A stretch of 64,000 nucleotides of DNA from Arthrobacter sp. H35-D1 (lineage in GTDB: Bacteria > Actinomycetota > Actinomycetes > Actinomycetales > Micrococcaceae), in assembly GCF_030063185.1 (NCBI RefSeq), contig NZ_JASISP010000008.1:1-64000 (forward strand). Reading direction: 5' to 3'. Position 1 is the stretch's first letter. Every line of letters starts with the position of its first letter. The position numbers were made by a program, and so were the translations under genes. Below are positions 35,051-45,726 of the stretch, one piece after another. The notes below the pieces were generated by a model. It searched no databases and had not been told where the DNA came from. It was given only the letters and a program-made list of their open reading frames with translations.

Positions 35051-35355
35051 CCTGTCTCCGGGCGAACCCGAACGCCTTCGCCGTGCTCGAAGTGATAAAA
35101 AGGAAGTGAACCAGGTCGCTGCGAGCCGGGCGGCAGCGACCACCCGCGGACGGGTTCGAAATTATGAGAATCCATTGACTGGTGCCGCAACCTGTCGCGG
35201 GCAGGACCATCGGCTTTAACAGGGGGTTCTGGCAATTGAACATGATTGAGCGGCCCAGTGGGCCTGGAGCATGCCTACTCGCGGGCAATCCCCGGGCTGG
35301 GCTGGGTCACCGAGGGCATGCTGCCCAACCCCTGGGCCACTTTGCCGGTGTCCTG

Positions 35356-36156
35356 GTGAACCGCAGGATCCGTGGCGTGGCTGCTGTTGCCGGGGCCGTC
35401 GCTGCGGCGATGAGCCTTGCCGCGTGCGCACCTGCGACGCCCAGCCCGGCAACAGCTGATTGGTGGACGCCACAGCACGGCCAAAGCTGGCAGGTGCAAC
35501 TTTCAGACGCCCTCGACACGAGCGTGAACGCAGACATTTACGACGTCGACGGCGTTGACACTGCTGCCCCGGCGCTGCGCAAGCTCAAGGACACGGGGGC
35601 GCACCTGGTGTGCTACTTCAACGCAGGAGGATGGGAAGAATGGCGCGAGGACGCCGCATTGTTTGACCCCCCGCTATTGGGTCTGGACCTGGACGGCTGG
35701 CCAGGTGAACGCTGGTTGGACGTGCGTCAACAGGATGAGCTGCTGCCGCTCATGGCAGCCCGCATGGACGCGTGCAAGGAACGCGGCTTCGACGCCGTGG
35801 ACCCGGACAACGTGGACGGCTATGCCAACGATTCGGGTTTTGCGCTGACCAAGCAGCACCAGTTGGCCTATATTCGTTCGCTGGCCGGGCTGGCCCATGA
35901 ACGTGGCCTCGGGTTTGGACTGAAGAATGCACCGGACTTGGTGGCCGAGCTGGTGGATGACATTGACTTTGCCGTCAACGAGCAATGCCATGAGTATGAA
36001 GAATGTGCCGCTTACGCCCCGCTGCTGGCAAGCGGAAAAGCAGTCGTGGACATCGAGTATGAGACAACACCTGCACAAGTCTGTCCTTCCGTGCCCCGGG
36101 GAATGGAAGTGCTTTTCAAACCGCTGGACTTGGGCGCTGAACGCACCACCTGTTGA
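35356..36156 (+). CDS. GH114-type endo-alpha-1,4-polygalactosaminidase-like lipoprotein
   Basis: From the GTG chosen, the product (266 residues) begins NRRIRGVAAVAGAVAAAMSLAAC, a lipoprotein signal with lipobox LAAC. The mature part is a TM1410/GH114 barrel: WWTPQHGQSWQVQL, VNADIYDVDGVDT, HLVCYFNAGGWEEWR, DAVDPDNVDGYAND and VVDIEYETTPAQ. Family members cut galactosamine-rich polysaccharides or related glycans. The catalytic acids probably lie in DPDNVDGY and IEYE. The upstream ATG at 35182 would bury the signal and is rejected. Confidence 0.8.
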   Translation: MNRRIRGVAAVAGAVAAAMSLAACAPATPSPATADWWTPQHGQSWQVQLSDALDTSVNADIYDVDGVDTAAPALRKLKDTGAHLVCYFNAGGWEEWREDAALFDPPLLGLDLDGWPGERWLDVRQQDELLPLMAARMDACKERGFDAVDPDNVDGYANDSGFALTKQHQLAYIRSLAGLAHERGLGFGLKNAPDLVAELVDDIDFAVNEQCHEYEECAAYAPLLASGKAVVDIEYETTPAQVCPSVPRGMEVLFKPLDLGAERTTC

Positions 36157-36223
36157 CGCATGCAATGCACATCACTGATTTCGCGCTACGCTTGTGCAAC
36201 TTGTTGCGCAAAGGAGTGCCTGA

Positions 36224-38251
<2,028 letters not shown>

Positions 38252-38785
38252 ATGTCCCTGACGCAGGCAATCTTGACGTCGCTGCTGGAAAAGCCGTGCA
38301 CCGGGGCTGAACTGGCGCGGCGCTTCGACAAGTCGCTGGGGTATTTTTGGCAGGCCACGCACCAGCAGATTTACCGGGAGTTGGGTGCCATGGAGCGGGA
38401 CGGGCTGATTGCTGCGCACGGGTTGCCCACGGCCCGGGGGCGACAACGCCATTTCACCGTGCTGGCGCCGGGCAGGGCGGCGCTGGAAACGTGGTGTGCC
38501 GGCGAAGGGGAACTACGGCCGATCCGTGACGAGCTGTTGGTGCGGATGCGTGGTGCTGCCGTGCTGGGAACGGTGGATGTCAGCGCCGAGTTGCGTCGGC
38601 ACCAGGGCCTGCACCATGAGGTTTTGCAGCGCTATGAGGCCATTGCAGAGCGTGATTTTCCCTCCGGGGCGCAGCGTTCCACGGCGGATGAACTGCAATT
38701 GGCCGTGCTGACGGCTGGGATTGTGTATGAGAAGTCGTGGCTCGCATGGTGCGAAGACGTGTTGGCAGGTCCTGCCGGGGACTAG
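38252..38785 (+). CDS. PadR family transcriptional regulator
   Basis: A 177-residue protein with the PadR winged helix (ILTSLLEKPCTGAELARRF, YFWQATHQQIYRELGAMERDGLI) and a helical C-terminal dimer domain. The ATG abuts the stop of the flavoenzyme gene, so they are co-expressed and probably functionally linked. Confidence 0.88.
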   Translation: MSLTQAILTSLLEKPCTGAELARRFDKSLGYFWQATHQQIYRELGAMERDGLIAAHGLPTARGRQRHFTVLAPGRAALETWCAGEGELRPIRDELLVRMRGAAVLGTVDVSAELRRHQGLHHEVLQRYEAIAERDFPSGAQRSTADELQLAVLTAGIVYEKSWLAWCEDVLAGPAGD

Positions 38786-38809
38786 CGGCGAAGGGCTGGC
38801 GGACACGAG

Positions 38810-39082
38810 CTAGCGGCTGGCGTCCTGTTGTTCTTCTGCCTGGGCGGCAACCAGCTGCGCAGTTTGTTCGAGCATGGCGGCTGTTTTGGCAATGACGGGG
38901 GCATAGGAGGACTGCCATGCGTGCCGGAAGACGAACGCGTCGGGTCCCTCCCACCGCAGCTGCGAGCTGATGCGGGCGCTCAGTTCGGTCTTGACCGCCA
39001 GCAGCATTGTGTGTGCGCGTTCAAGGTCCCGGGCAAATTGCCGCAAGTCATCGGGGTCCGCGCCCTGCAGGCCAGTGCTCAT
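38810..39082 (-). CDS. WXG100-like protein
   Basis: A 90-residue, two-helix protein, MSTGLQGADPDDLRQFARDLERA, with the turn LRWEGPDAFVFRHAWQSSYAP that carries W-x-G and F-x-x-x-W. This matches WXG100/ESAT-6-like proteins exported by type VII systems or used as N-terminal adaptors of toxins. A longer upstream frame is open but begins with unlikely sequence. The nonsense-broken gene at 57.9-58.4 kb encodes the same helix-turn-helix pattern (ADVPALREFAKELA ... RWYGEDSDRFRRDW). No type VII core gene is in the window. Confidence 0.65.
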   Translation of the reverse strand: MSTGLQGADPDDLRQFARDLERAHTMLLAVKTELSARISSQLRWEGPDAFVFRHAWQSSYAPVIAKTAAMLEQTAQLVAAQAEEQQDASR

Positions 39083-39203
39083 TGCTTCTCCCACGCTTGC
39101 CTCTTTTGGTAGCCTCAACCCTAGATGGACGGGCGGGCACCACGCCATGGGCAGGGCTCCCCATGGACTGCGGCGCTCCAATACAGAGACCCGGGTAGTT
39201 GAT

Positions 39204-39304
39204 CTCAGGCAGTTCAGACTCAGGAGCTGAAACTCAGGCAGTCGAGACTTAGGCAGTTCAGACTCAGGCAGTTGACGCTCAGGCAGTTGAGACTTAGGCA
39301 GTGC
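39204..39304. repeat. 15-bp tandem array overlapping the ABC permease stop
   Basis: About 6.7 units of CTCAGGCAGTTGAGA, with minor variation and one 14-base unit, run from 39204 to 39304. On the reverse strand each unit contains CCTAAG or CCTGAG. The permease stop codon TAA is inside the first unit met by the ribosome, so further in-frame stops follow. There are no spacers, so this is not a CRISPR. Confidence 0.85.
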
Positions 39305-40049
39305 GTCTCCGCAAGGTCAGGGACGCGAGCAGCAGCCCCGCCACAACGAAGGCGGCCACCACCACCAAATCGGCTGCCAGGGCCGACGTGGGCTTGGCGT
39401 GCGCGGCCACTTCCTGAAGTCCGTGCACGGCGTAGCTCAGCGGCATGATGTTGGACAAGGCCTCCAGGACCGTGTTCATCTGGTCCCGCGCAACAAACAG
39501 CCCGCACAGCAGAATTTGCGGAAAGACCACCACGGGCATGAACTGCACCGCTTGGAATTCCGTGGTGGCGAAGGCTGAGCAGAGCAACCCCAAGGCTACG
39601 CCCAGCACTGCCGTCAGAACGGAAATCAGCACCACCCAGCCGGCATTTCCGGCAACGTTGAGACCAAAAATCCAGTAGGCCGTAGCGGTGGCGACCAGCG
39701 CCTGCAGGGTCGCCATGATGGAAAATGCCAAGGCGTAGCCAAAAAGCAGGTCGGCCTTGTGGAGCGGCGTTGTCAGCAGGCGCTCCAGCGTTCCAGAGAT
39801 TCGCTCGCGCAGCATGGTGATGGAGGTGACAAGGAACATGACCACAAAGGGGAAGATGCCCAACATCATCAACCCCACCCTGTCAAAGGTGCGCGGCAAG
39901 CCGGGGGCCGGTGTTTCGTTTTCGTACAGCCAGTAGACCAGCGCCAGCAGCAGCGCCGGAACCACAAGGATCAAGGCAATGCTGCGGGGGTCGCCCTTGA
40001 GCTGGCGCAACACGCGAAGGCACGTGGACCACATCATGGCCACGTTCAC
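39294..40049 (-). CDS. ABC-2 type transporter permease
   Basis: A 251-residue membrane protein with six helices. It starts [71 protein letters not shown] is the typical ABC-2 loop after helix 2, and PVVVFPQILLCGLFV precedes the last helices. The start overlaps the ATPase stop by four bases. Together they form a small exporter, possibly for a drug or peptide. Confidence 0.88.
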   Translation of the reverse strand: MNVAMMWSTCLRVLRQLKGDPRSIALILVVPALLLALVYWLYENETPAPGLPRTFDRVGLMMLGIFPFVVMFLVTSITMLRERISGTLERLLTTPLHKADLLFGYALAFSIMATLQALVATATAYWIFGLNVAGNAGWVVLISVLTAVLGVALGLLCSAFATTEFQAVQFMPVVVFPQILLCGLFVARDQMNTVLEALSNIMPLSYAVHGLQEVAAHAKPTSALAADLVVVAAFVVAGLLLASLTLRRRTA

Positions 40050-40891
40050 GAGTCAGCCTTTGTTCCGTCAGCCTTGGTTCGGGCGGCCTTGGTTCCGACG
40101 GCGTCGGCTTCGGCTGCCCGAATCAGCCGAAGGAAGGCCAATTCGAGGTCGTCCGTGTCGCTGCGTTCGCGCAATTGCGCCGGTGTGAGCTGTGCCAGCA
40201 GCATGCCGCCACGCAGGAGCAGCAGCGAATCGCAGTGCCCGGCCTCTTCCATGACGTGGCTGGAAATCAACAAGGTGGTGCCTTCTGCAGCCATGGAAGC
40301 GAATTGGCTCCACAACTCCACCCGCAGCACCGGGTCCAGGCCCACCGTGGGTTCGTCCAGCACCAGCAGCTTGGGCTTGCCCACCAGCGCGCATGCCAGC
40401 GACACCCGGCTGAACTGCCCGCCGGACAGTTTGGCGGCCTTGCGTTTGGCCAAGCCCCCCAGCCCGACTGCGGTCACCACGGCACTCGCATCTTCCCGGT
40501 TGCCGCCGTGCACCGATGCGAAATAGCTCACATTGTCCAGCACGCTCAGGTCCGGGTAGACGCTGGCCGCCTGGGTGACGTAGCCGACGTCGTGCCTGTT
40601 CCGTGGATCCCCTGCCGGGCGGCCCAACACGGTGACGGTTCCGGCCGTGATCTTCTGCACACCGACCAGGGCGCGCATGAACGTTGTCTTGCCGCTTCCG
40701 GAAGGCCCCAGCAAACCCGTGATGCGGCCTTCGGGAATGCTGGCGGAAATGTTGGCCAAGACGGGGTTTTTGCCGCGATGCACGCGCAAGCCCTCGACAC
40801 AGGCGCCAACGGAGCCGCTGGTGCCCGAGGGGTCGGCCGGAACTGGGGCAAAAGGCGGGTCGGGGGCGGGCATAATCGCTCTGTGGGACAT
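40046..40891 (-). CDS. ABC transporter ATP-binding protein
   Basis: A 281-residue ATPase from [13 protein letters not shown]. Walker [14 protein letters not shown], signature [13 protein letters not shown], Walker [14 protein letters not shown] and the switch histidine in [12 protein letters not shown] are all intact. The first 40 residues are Pro-rich and outside the fold. The tail has a short degenerate repeat ([18 protein letters not shown]). It pairs with the overlapping permease gene. A start eight codons upstream is also open. Confidence 0.9.
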   Translation of the reverse strand: MSHRAIMPAPDPPFAPVPADPSGTSGSVGACVEGLRVHRGKNPVLANISASIPEGRITGLLGPSGSGKTTFMRALVGVQKITAGTVTVLGRPAGDPRNRHDVGYVTQAASVYPDLSVLDNVSYFASVHGGNREDASAVVTAVGLGGLAKRKAAKLSGGQFSRVSLACALVGKPKLLVLDEPTVGLDPVLRVELWSQFASMAAEGTTLLISSHVMEEAGHCDSLLLLRGGMLLAQLTPAQLRERSDTDDLELAFLRLIRAAEADAVGTKAARTKADGTKADS

Positions 40892-41088
40892 CCTGGCTCC
40901 AAGCTGCCGGTGCATCTGGTTTTGACTTCAAACTAGACCCGGCGGCAGATGCTGTCCAGCATCGCCGGGGCCGCGCTGAACTCTTCGGGGGCAGTGTGTG
41001 CCAGCATCCCCTTGGAACCGGTACATTAGTACCTGTCCGCCTGAATATGCAGCGGAACCCACAACCACCAAGAAATGGACGACTCCGC

Positions 41089-42882
41089 GTGGCACTTCGC
41101 CTTTCCACCCTCTTTTTACGCACCCTGCGTGAAGATCCCGTCGACGCCGAAGTCGACAGCCACAAACTTCTGCTGCGCGCCGGCTATATTCGCCGCGCCG
41201 CCCCGGGTATTTATACGTGGTTGCCGCTGGGCTTGCGCGTGTTGCGCAAGGTGGAGGCCATTGTGCGCGAGGAGATGGATGCGATTGGTGCCCAGGAAGT
41301 GCATTTCCCGGCGCTGCTGCCGAAGGAACCGTACGAGCTGACGAACCGCTGGCTCGAATACGGCGACGGCATCTTCCGCCTGAAGGACCGCAAGGGCGCC
41401 GACTACCTGTTGGCTCCCACGCACGAGGAAATGTTCACGCTGCTTGTCAAGGACCTGTACTCGTCTTACAAGGACCTGCCGCTGAGCCTGTACCAGATTC
41501 AAAACAAGTACCGCGACGAGGCCCGCCCCCGTGCCGGGCTGCTGCGCGGGCGCGAGTTCATCATGAAGGACTCCTACTCCTTTGACATTGACGACGACGG
41601 ACTGGACGCCAGCTATATGGCCCACCGCGGCGCCTACCTGCGCATTTTCGAACGCCTCGGCCTGGAAATCATCCCGGTCGCTGCCACGGCCGGTGCCATG
41701 GGTGGTTCCAGGAGTGAAGAGTTCCTGCACCCCATGGAGATTGGCGAGGACACGTTCGTGCGCTCGGCAGGGGGCTACGCCGCCAACGTCGAGGCCGTCA
41801 CCACCGTGGTTCCGGAGGAAAAGGACTTCAGTCAGATCCCCGCCGCAGTGGTTCGAGACACACCGGACTCGGCAACAGTGGAAACCCTTGTCGCCGCGGC
41901 CAACGAGCTGGCACCGCGCGCCGAAGGTCCCTGGACTGCAGCCGACACGTTGAAGAACGTGGTCGTGGCCATCGACCTGCCCACCGGCGAACGCCAAGTG
42001 GTGGTTGTGGCACTGCCAGGAGACCGCGACGTTGACATGAGACGCATCCAGGCCAACATTGGCGTGCACTTGGGCAGTGGCGGGGAAGTGGGAGTCGGCG
42101 CAGCCGGCGAAGCCGATCTGCGCAAGCACGCCGGCCTTGTCAAGGGCTACATCGGCCCGGGACTCTCGCTGGACGAAGCCGTCCTTGGCGCCGAAGGCTC
42201 CACTAAACTGCTCTACTTGGTGGATCCGCGCATTGTGTCCGGCACCACCTGGATCACCGGCGCCAACGAAGAAGGCAAGCACGTCTTTGGCCTGGTAGCA
42301 GCGCGCGACTTCACCTGGGACGGCACCATTGAAGCCGCCCAGGTTCGCGCGGGCGATCCCGCACCCGACGGCTCCGGCCCGCTCAAAGCCGCCCGCGGCA
42401 TCGAAATGGGCCACATCTTCGCCCTGGGCCGCAAATACGCCAAGTCCCTGGACCTGAAGGTTCTTGACAAGAACGGCAAGCTGGCCGTCGTCACCATGGG
42501 CTCCTACGGCATTGGCATCACCCGCGCCGTGGCAGCCTTGGCCGAATCCAACCACGACGGCAAGGGCCTGATCTGGCCCGCCAACGTGGCTCCGGCCGAT
42601 GTCCACGTCGTGGCTGTTGGCCGCGGCGAGGAGACCTTTGAAGCAGCGGCCCAGCTCACGGCCGACCTTGAAAAGGCGGGCCTCGAGGTTATTTACGACG
42701 ACCGCGCCAAGGTTTCCCCCGGCGTGAAGTTCGGCGATGCAGAGCTCCTCGGCGTCCCCACCATCCTTGCCGTGGGTCGCGGACTGGCCGACGGGGTCGT
42801 GGAAATCAAGAACCGCGCCACCGGCGACGCCGAGAACGTCCCCGTCGCCGAAGCCGTGCAGTACATCCTCGACAAGCAGTGA
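41089..42882 (+). CDS. proS: Prolyl-tRNA synthetase
   Basis: A 597-residue class II synthetase of the bacterial type with the internal editing insertion. The GTG start ([17 protein letters not shown]) matches where the family begins; 31 upstream codons are open but unrelated. Motif 1 region [22 protein letters not shown], motif 2 [25 protein letters not shown] and motif 3 [16 protein letters not shown] are clear, and the anticodon-binding domain is at the end ([21 protein letters not shown]). Its position shortly before rimP-nusA is conserved in actinobacteria. Confidence 0.95.
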   Translation: MALRLSTLFLRTLREDPVDAEVDSHKLLLRAGYIRRAAPGIYTWLPLGLRVLRKVEAIVREEMDAIGAQEVHFPALLPKEPYELTNRWLEYGDGIFRLKDRKGADYLLAPTHEEMFTLLVKDLYSSYKDLPLSLYQIQNKYRDEARPRAGLLRGREFIMKDSYSFDIDDDGLDASYMAHRGAYLRIFERLGLEIIPVAATAGAMGGSRSEEFLHPMEIGEDTFVRSAGGYAANVEAVTTVVPEEKDFSQIPAAVVRDTPDSATVETLVAAANELAPRAEGPWTAADTLKNVVVAIDLPTGERQVVVVALPGDRDVDMRRIQANIGVHLGSGGEVGVGAAGEADLRKHAGLVKGYIGPGLSLDEAVLGAEGSTKLLYLVDPRIVSGTTWITGANEEGKHVFGLVAARDFTWDGTIEAAQVRAGDPAPDGSGPLKAARGIEMGHIFALGRKYAKSLDLKVLDKNGKLAVVTMGSYGIGITRAVAALAESNHDGKGLIWPANVAPADVHVVAVGRGEETFEAAAQLTADLEKAGLEVIYDDRAKVSPGVKFGDAELLGVPTILAVGRGLADGVVEIKNRATGDAENVPVAEAVQYILDKQ

Positions 42883-42940
42883 TCGCCTAACGCGCCGGCC
42901 GGTCCAACCGCCGCAGCAGGGGCACAATCAATGGAGAAGC

Positions 42941-43744
42941 ATGATTTCTGGCTTTGCGGACATCACCACGGCCACGATTTTGTTGATCCTTGTGGCTGGT
43001 TTTGCCGCGGGCTGGATTGATGCCGTGGTGGGCGGGGGCGGGCTGCTGCAGCTTCCGGTGCTGTTGATGATCCCCGGCATTTCGCCGGTGCAAGCCTTGG
43101 CCACCAACAAGATGGGGTCAATTTTCGGCACGGCCACCAGTTCCGTCACCTACTACAGGCGAATCAAGCCGGACATGGGCACGGCCTTGCCCATGGCTGC
43201 CATCGCGCTGCTGGGCAGTCTCGGCGGTGCGGTGGTGGCTGCCAGCCTGCCGGGATCCGTGTTCAAGCCCATCATCGTGGTGGCGCTCGTGGCGGTGCTG
43301 CTGTTCACGGCGTTCAAGCCGAACGTCGGCGAGCTGACGGCGCTGCGCCACACAGGGCGCAAACACTATGTGGTGGCGTGCATCATTGGTTTGCTGATTG
43401 GTTTCTACGACGGCCTGATTGGGCCCGGAACCGGTTCCTTCCTGGTCATCGCCATGGTCAGCCTCATGGGCTACTCCTTTCTGGAAGCCAGCGCCAAGGC
43501 AAAGATCGTCAACCTGGCCACGAACGCCGGGGCGCTCATGTTTTTCCTGCCGCACGGTTCGGTGCTGTGGGGCGTGGGCCTTGTCCTGGGCGGGGCCAAT
43601 ATGGCCGGCGGTTACCTGGGGGCCCGCACAGCCGTGAAACAAGGCAGCAAGTTCATCCGGGTGGTGTTCCTGGTGGTGGTCGGTGCGCTGATTATCAAGC
43701 TGGGATTGGACGTCTGGAACGAAAACTTGGTCCACCGCATCTAA
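42941..43744 (+). CDS. TauE/SafE-family membrane transporter
   Basis: A 267-residue protein with eight membrane segments and two family repeats: AGFAAGWIDAVVGGGGLLQLPVLL with QALATNKMGSIFGT, then GLLIGFYDGLIGPGTGSFLVIAMV with KAKIVNLATNAGALMFF. The ATG is preceded by GGAGA. TauE/SafE proteins move sulfonates, sulfite or organic acids; the substrate here is unknown. Confidence 0.88.
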   Translation: MISGFADITTATILLILVAGFAAGWIDAVVGGGGLLQLPVLLMIPGISPVQALATNKMGSIFGTATSSVTYYRRIKPDMGTALPMAAIALLGSLGGAVVAASLPGSVFKPIIVVALVAVLLFTAFKPNVGELTALRHTGRKHYVVACIIGLLIGFYDGLIGPGTGSFLVIAMVSLMGYSFLEASAKAKIVNLATNAGALMFFLPHGSVLWGVGLVLGGANMAGGYLGARTAVKQGSKFIRVVFLVVVGALIIKLGLDVWNENLVHRI

Positions 43745-43772
43745 GCTGACTCGCTGCCCAATATGGTGCCAA

Positions 43773-44765
43773 CTAGTGCAGCACGTCGAGCTCGTGGGCG
43801 CAGGGCAGGTCTGGAAGCGTCTTTCCAGCAAGTGTGCTGGCCACCCACAAGGATCGCTGGGCATCGCGGGCGTGCCCGCGTGATTCAAGATAGCTCAGTG
43901 CATTTTCCACTTCGCGCAGCACAGACCACGCAACGGACAGTTCGGCGTCGAGCCCGGCTGCTTCGGCCAAAAGCGAAGCACGACGCCGGAGCGCGCCTTC
44001 CGTGCCCAGCGCCGGCAAATCCCGAAGCCTGTTCCAGAGGCACGGGGCCACGGCATACTCGGCATCGCCGATTTGTGCTTGCGGATCGATGGCCAGATAG
44101 CTGGCGGACCCCGGCCGTGCCAGGACGTTGAGGTAGTGCAGATCGGTGTGGACCAGGACGTCTTCGTCGCTGCGTCTGGCCACCGATCCCCGGGTTTGGC
44201 ACACCTCAAGTGCGGCCTCAAGCAGCCAACGCGGGAAGGGTTCAGCCAGCTCGTCCCAGCGCTGGGGCAGTTCGTCGCAGTACCGTTCGGCCATCTCGGC
44301 GATCTGCGGAAACACCACCCACTCAGGGCGGTCGTCGGGCCGGATGCTCAAGTCGCGAAGGAGTCCACCCCAATGGACAATGGCTTCCTCGACGGGCAAC
44401 TCCAGCAGGGAACGGGTGTTGTCCAGACGTTCAACGACCATGGCCCCCAGCGACCTGTCGCTGTGCAGGAGTTGCACAGCCCCACGGCCGCCCCACAGCT
44501 GCAGGGCAACGGGTTCCAACAGCGCTTCTTCGAAAGGGAAGGACACCTTCAAGGCGGCTGCAATGCCGTCGGCTGTCAGCACCGGAAGCACAAGGCCCGT
44601 ATGCCCGTGCCACGGCAATTCGCCAACGGTCAGGTCGAGCGCCAGCTGCCACTGTTGCAAGGCCTCGCCGACCAAACCGGGCAGCCGTCCCAGCCAACTC
44701 CGGCCCTCGCGGCTTTGCCGGTGGCGCACCTGCAGGGGCTCGGGGATGTCAAGGTGGGTGCTCAC
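43773..44765 (-). CDS. Aminoglycoside/hydroxyurea phosphotransferase-like kinase
   Basis: A 330-residue APH-fold protein from GTG (STHLDIPEPLQVRHRQS). The catalytic loop is DVLVHTDLHYLNVLA with the HxDxxxxN pattern, followed by the metal motif YLAIDPQAQIGD. The family closest in feel is PF04655 (streptomycin and hydroxyurea phosphotransferases). It may give resistance, or act on a cell metabolite as many chromosomal relatives do. It is convergent with tauE. Confidence 0.82.
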   Translation of the reverse strand: MSTHLDIPEPLQVRHRQSREGRSWLGRLPGLVGEALQQWQLALDLTVGELPWHGHTGLVLPVLTADGIAAALKVSFPFEEALLEPVALQLWGGRGAVQLLHSDRSLGAMVVERLDNTRSLLELPVEEAIVHWGGLLRDLSIRPDDRPEWVVFPQIAEMAERYCDELPQRWDELAEPFPRWLLEAALEVCQTRGSVARRSDEDVLVHTDLHYLNVLARPGSASYLAIDPQAQIGDAEYAVAPCLWNRLRDLPALGTEGALRRRASLLAEAAGLDAELSVAWSVLREVENALSYLESRGHARDAQRSLWVASTLAGKTLPDLPCAHELDVLH

Positions 44766-44861
44766 AACCACGAGCTTAGCCGTTGACTCCCGGCACTTGC
44801 CGGGCGGCACCCGGGCCAGCCTGGCGCCGTCGGACTTTCACGGGGAAAGTTTGAGTGCCGA

Positions 44862-45593
44862 TCAACCGACCAACCCGCTGGAACCCAGCAGGCTGCCAAT
44901 GGCAAAAGTTGCGGCCAGGGCCAAGGCGCCGCCAGTCACCACCCGGGCTGCGGCACGGCCGCGTGGACCGCCGCCGATGATGGCACCGATCCAGCCGGTG
45001 ATGCCCAGCGCCAGCAACACCGCGACAAAGGTGACGGGAACGCGGATCGATTCAGGCGGGAGCAGGATCGCCAGCAGCGGCAGGAGCGCTCCCAGCGTGA
45101 AGGCGATGGCCGAGGCGAAGGCCGCGTGCCATGGACTGACCACGTTGTCCTCTTCAAAGTTGAGCTCTGCCGAGAGGTGGGCGGCGAGGGCGTTGTTCCC
45201 CGTCAATTCGTCGGCGACAAGGGCTGCCGTGGAGGGGGAGAGGCCTTTGTGCTCATAGCTGCGGGCCAGGTCGGCCAGGTTCTTTTCGGGATGCTCGTCG
45301 AGGTCGGTGCGTTTTTGTTCAATCATGGACCTTTGGCTGTCGCTCTGGCTGCTCACCGAGACGTACTCGCCCAAGGCCATGGAGACGGCGCCGCCCACCA
45401 ATGCAGCCATCCCTGCGGTCAGGATAGGCCCCGTGCCGGAGGTGGCGCCGGCCACGCCGACAGCCACGGCGGCCACGGACACGATTCCGTCGTTGGCGCC
45501 GAGAACACCGGCCCGCAACCAGTTCAAGCGCTGTGCCATTTCCCCTGTCGCCGAGAGGGCCCGAGGTGTTGTTAGCTCATCTGCTCGCTTCAT
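44862..45593 (-). CDS. VIT1/CCC1-family iron or manganese transporter
   Basis: A 243-residue protein, MKRADELTTPRALSATGEM. The family motifs are RAGVLGANDGIVSVAAVAVGV, ALVGGAVSMALGEYVSVSSQSDSQRS and, after the acidic cytoplasmic segment, SPWHAAFASAIAFTLGALLPLL. Five membrane helices are seen. The eukaryotic and plant relatives load Fe2+ or Mn2+ into vacuoles; in bacteria, export or detoxification is likely. A hexanucleotide GC[AG]CCA run lies in the 133-base gap upstream. Confidence 0.88.
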   Translation of the reverse strand: MKRADELTTPRALSATGEMAQRLNWLRAGVLGANDGIVSVAAVAVGVAGATSGTGPILTAGMAALVGGAVSMALGEYVSVSSQSDSQRSMIEQKRTDLDEHPEKNLADLARSYEHKGLSPSTAALVADELTGNNALAAHLSAELNFEEDNVVSPWHAAFASAIAFTLGALLPLLAILLPPESIRVPVTFVAVLLALGITGWIGAIIGGGPRGRAAARVVTGGALALAATFAIGSLLGSSGLVG

Positions 45594-45726
45594 GACTCCA
45601 GCAAAGCACCAGCGCATATTTACCGCCAGCAAGGAAAGGATGTCCTCGCTGAGGCATGGCTATCCTCGCTTGGCGCCAGCACCAGCACCAGCGCCAGCGC
45701 CGATGGGTTGGGTGGCTGCCGCATGA

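Noticed and set aside
34941-35355. Upstream extension of the GH114 gene from ATG 35182
   Set aside because: It would place about 58 unconserved residues before a good lipoprotein signal peptide, blocking export.
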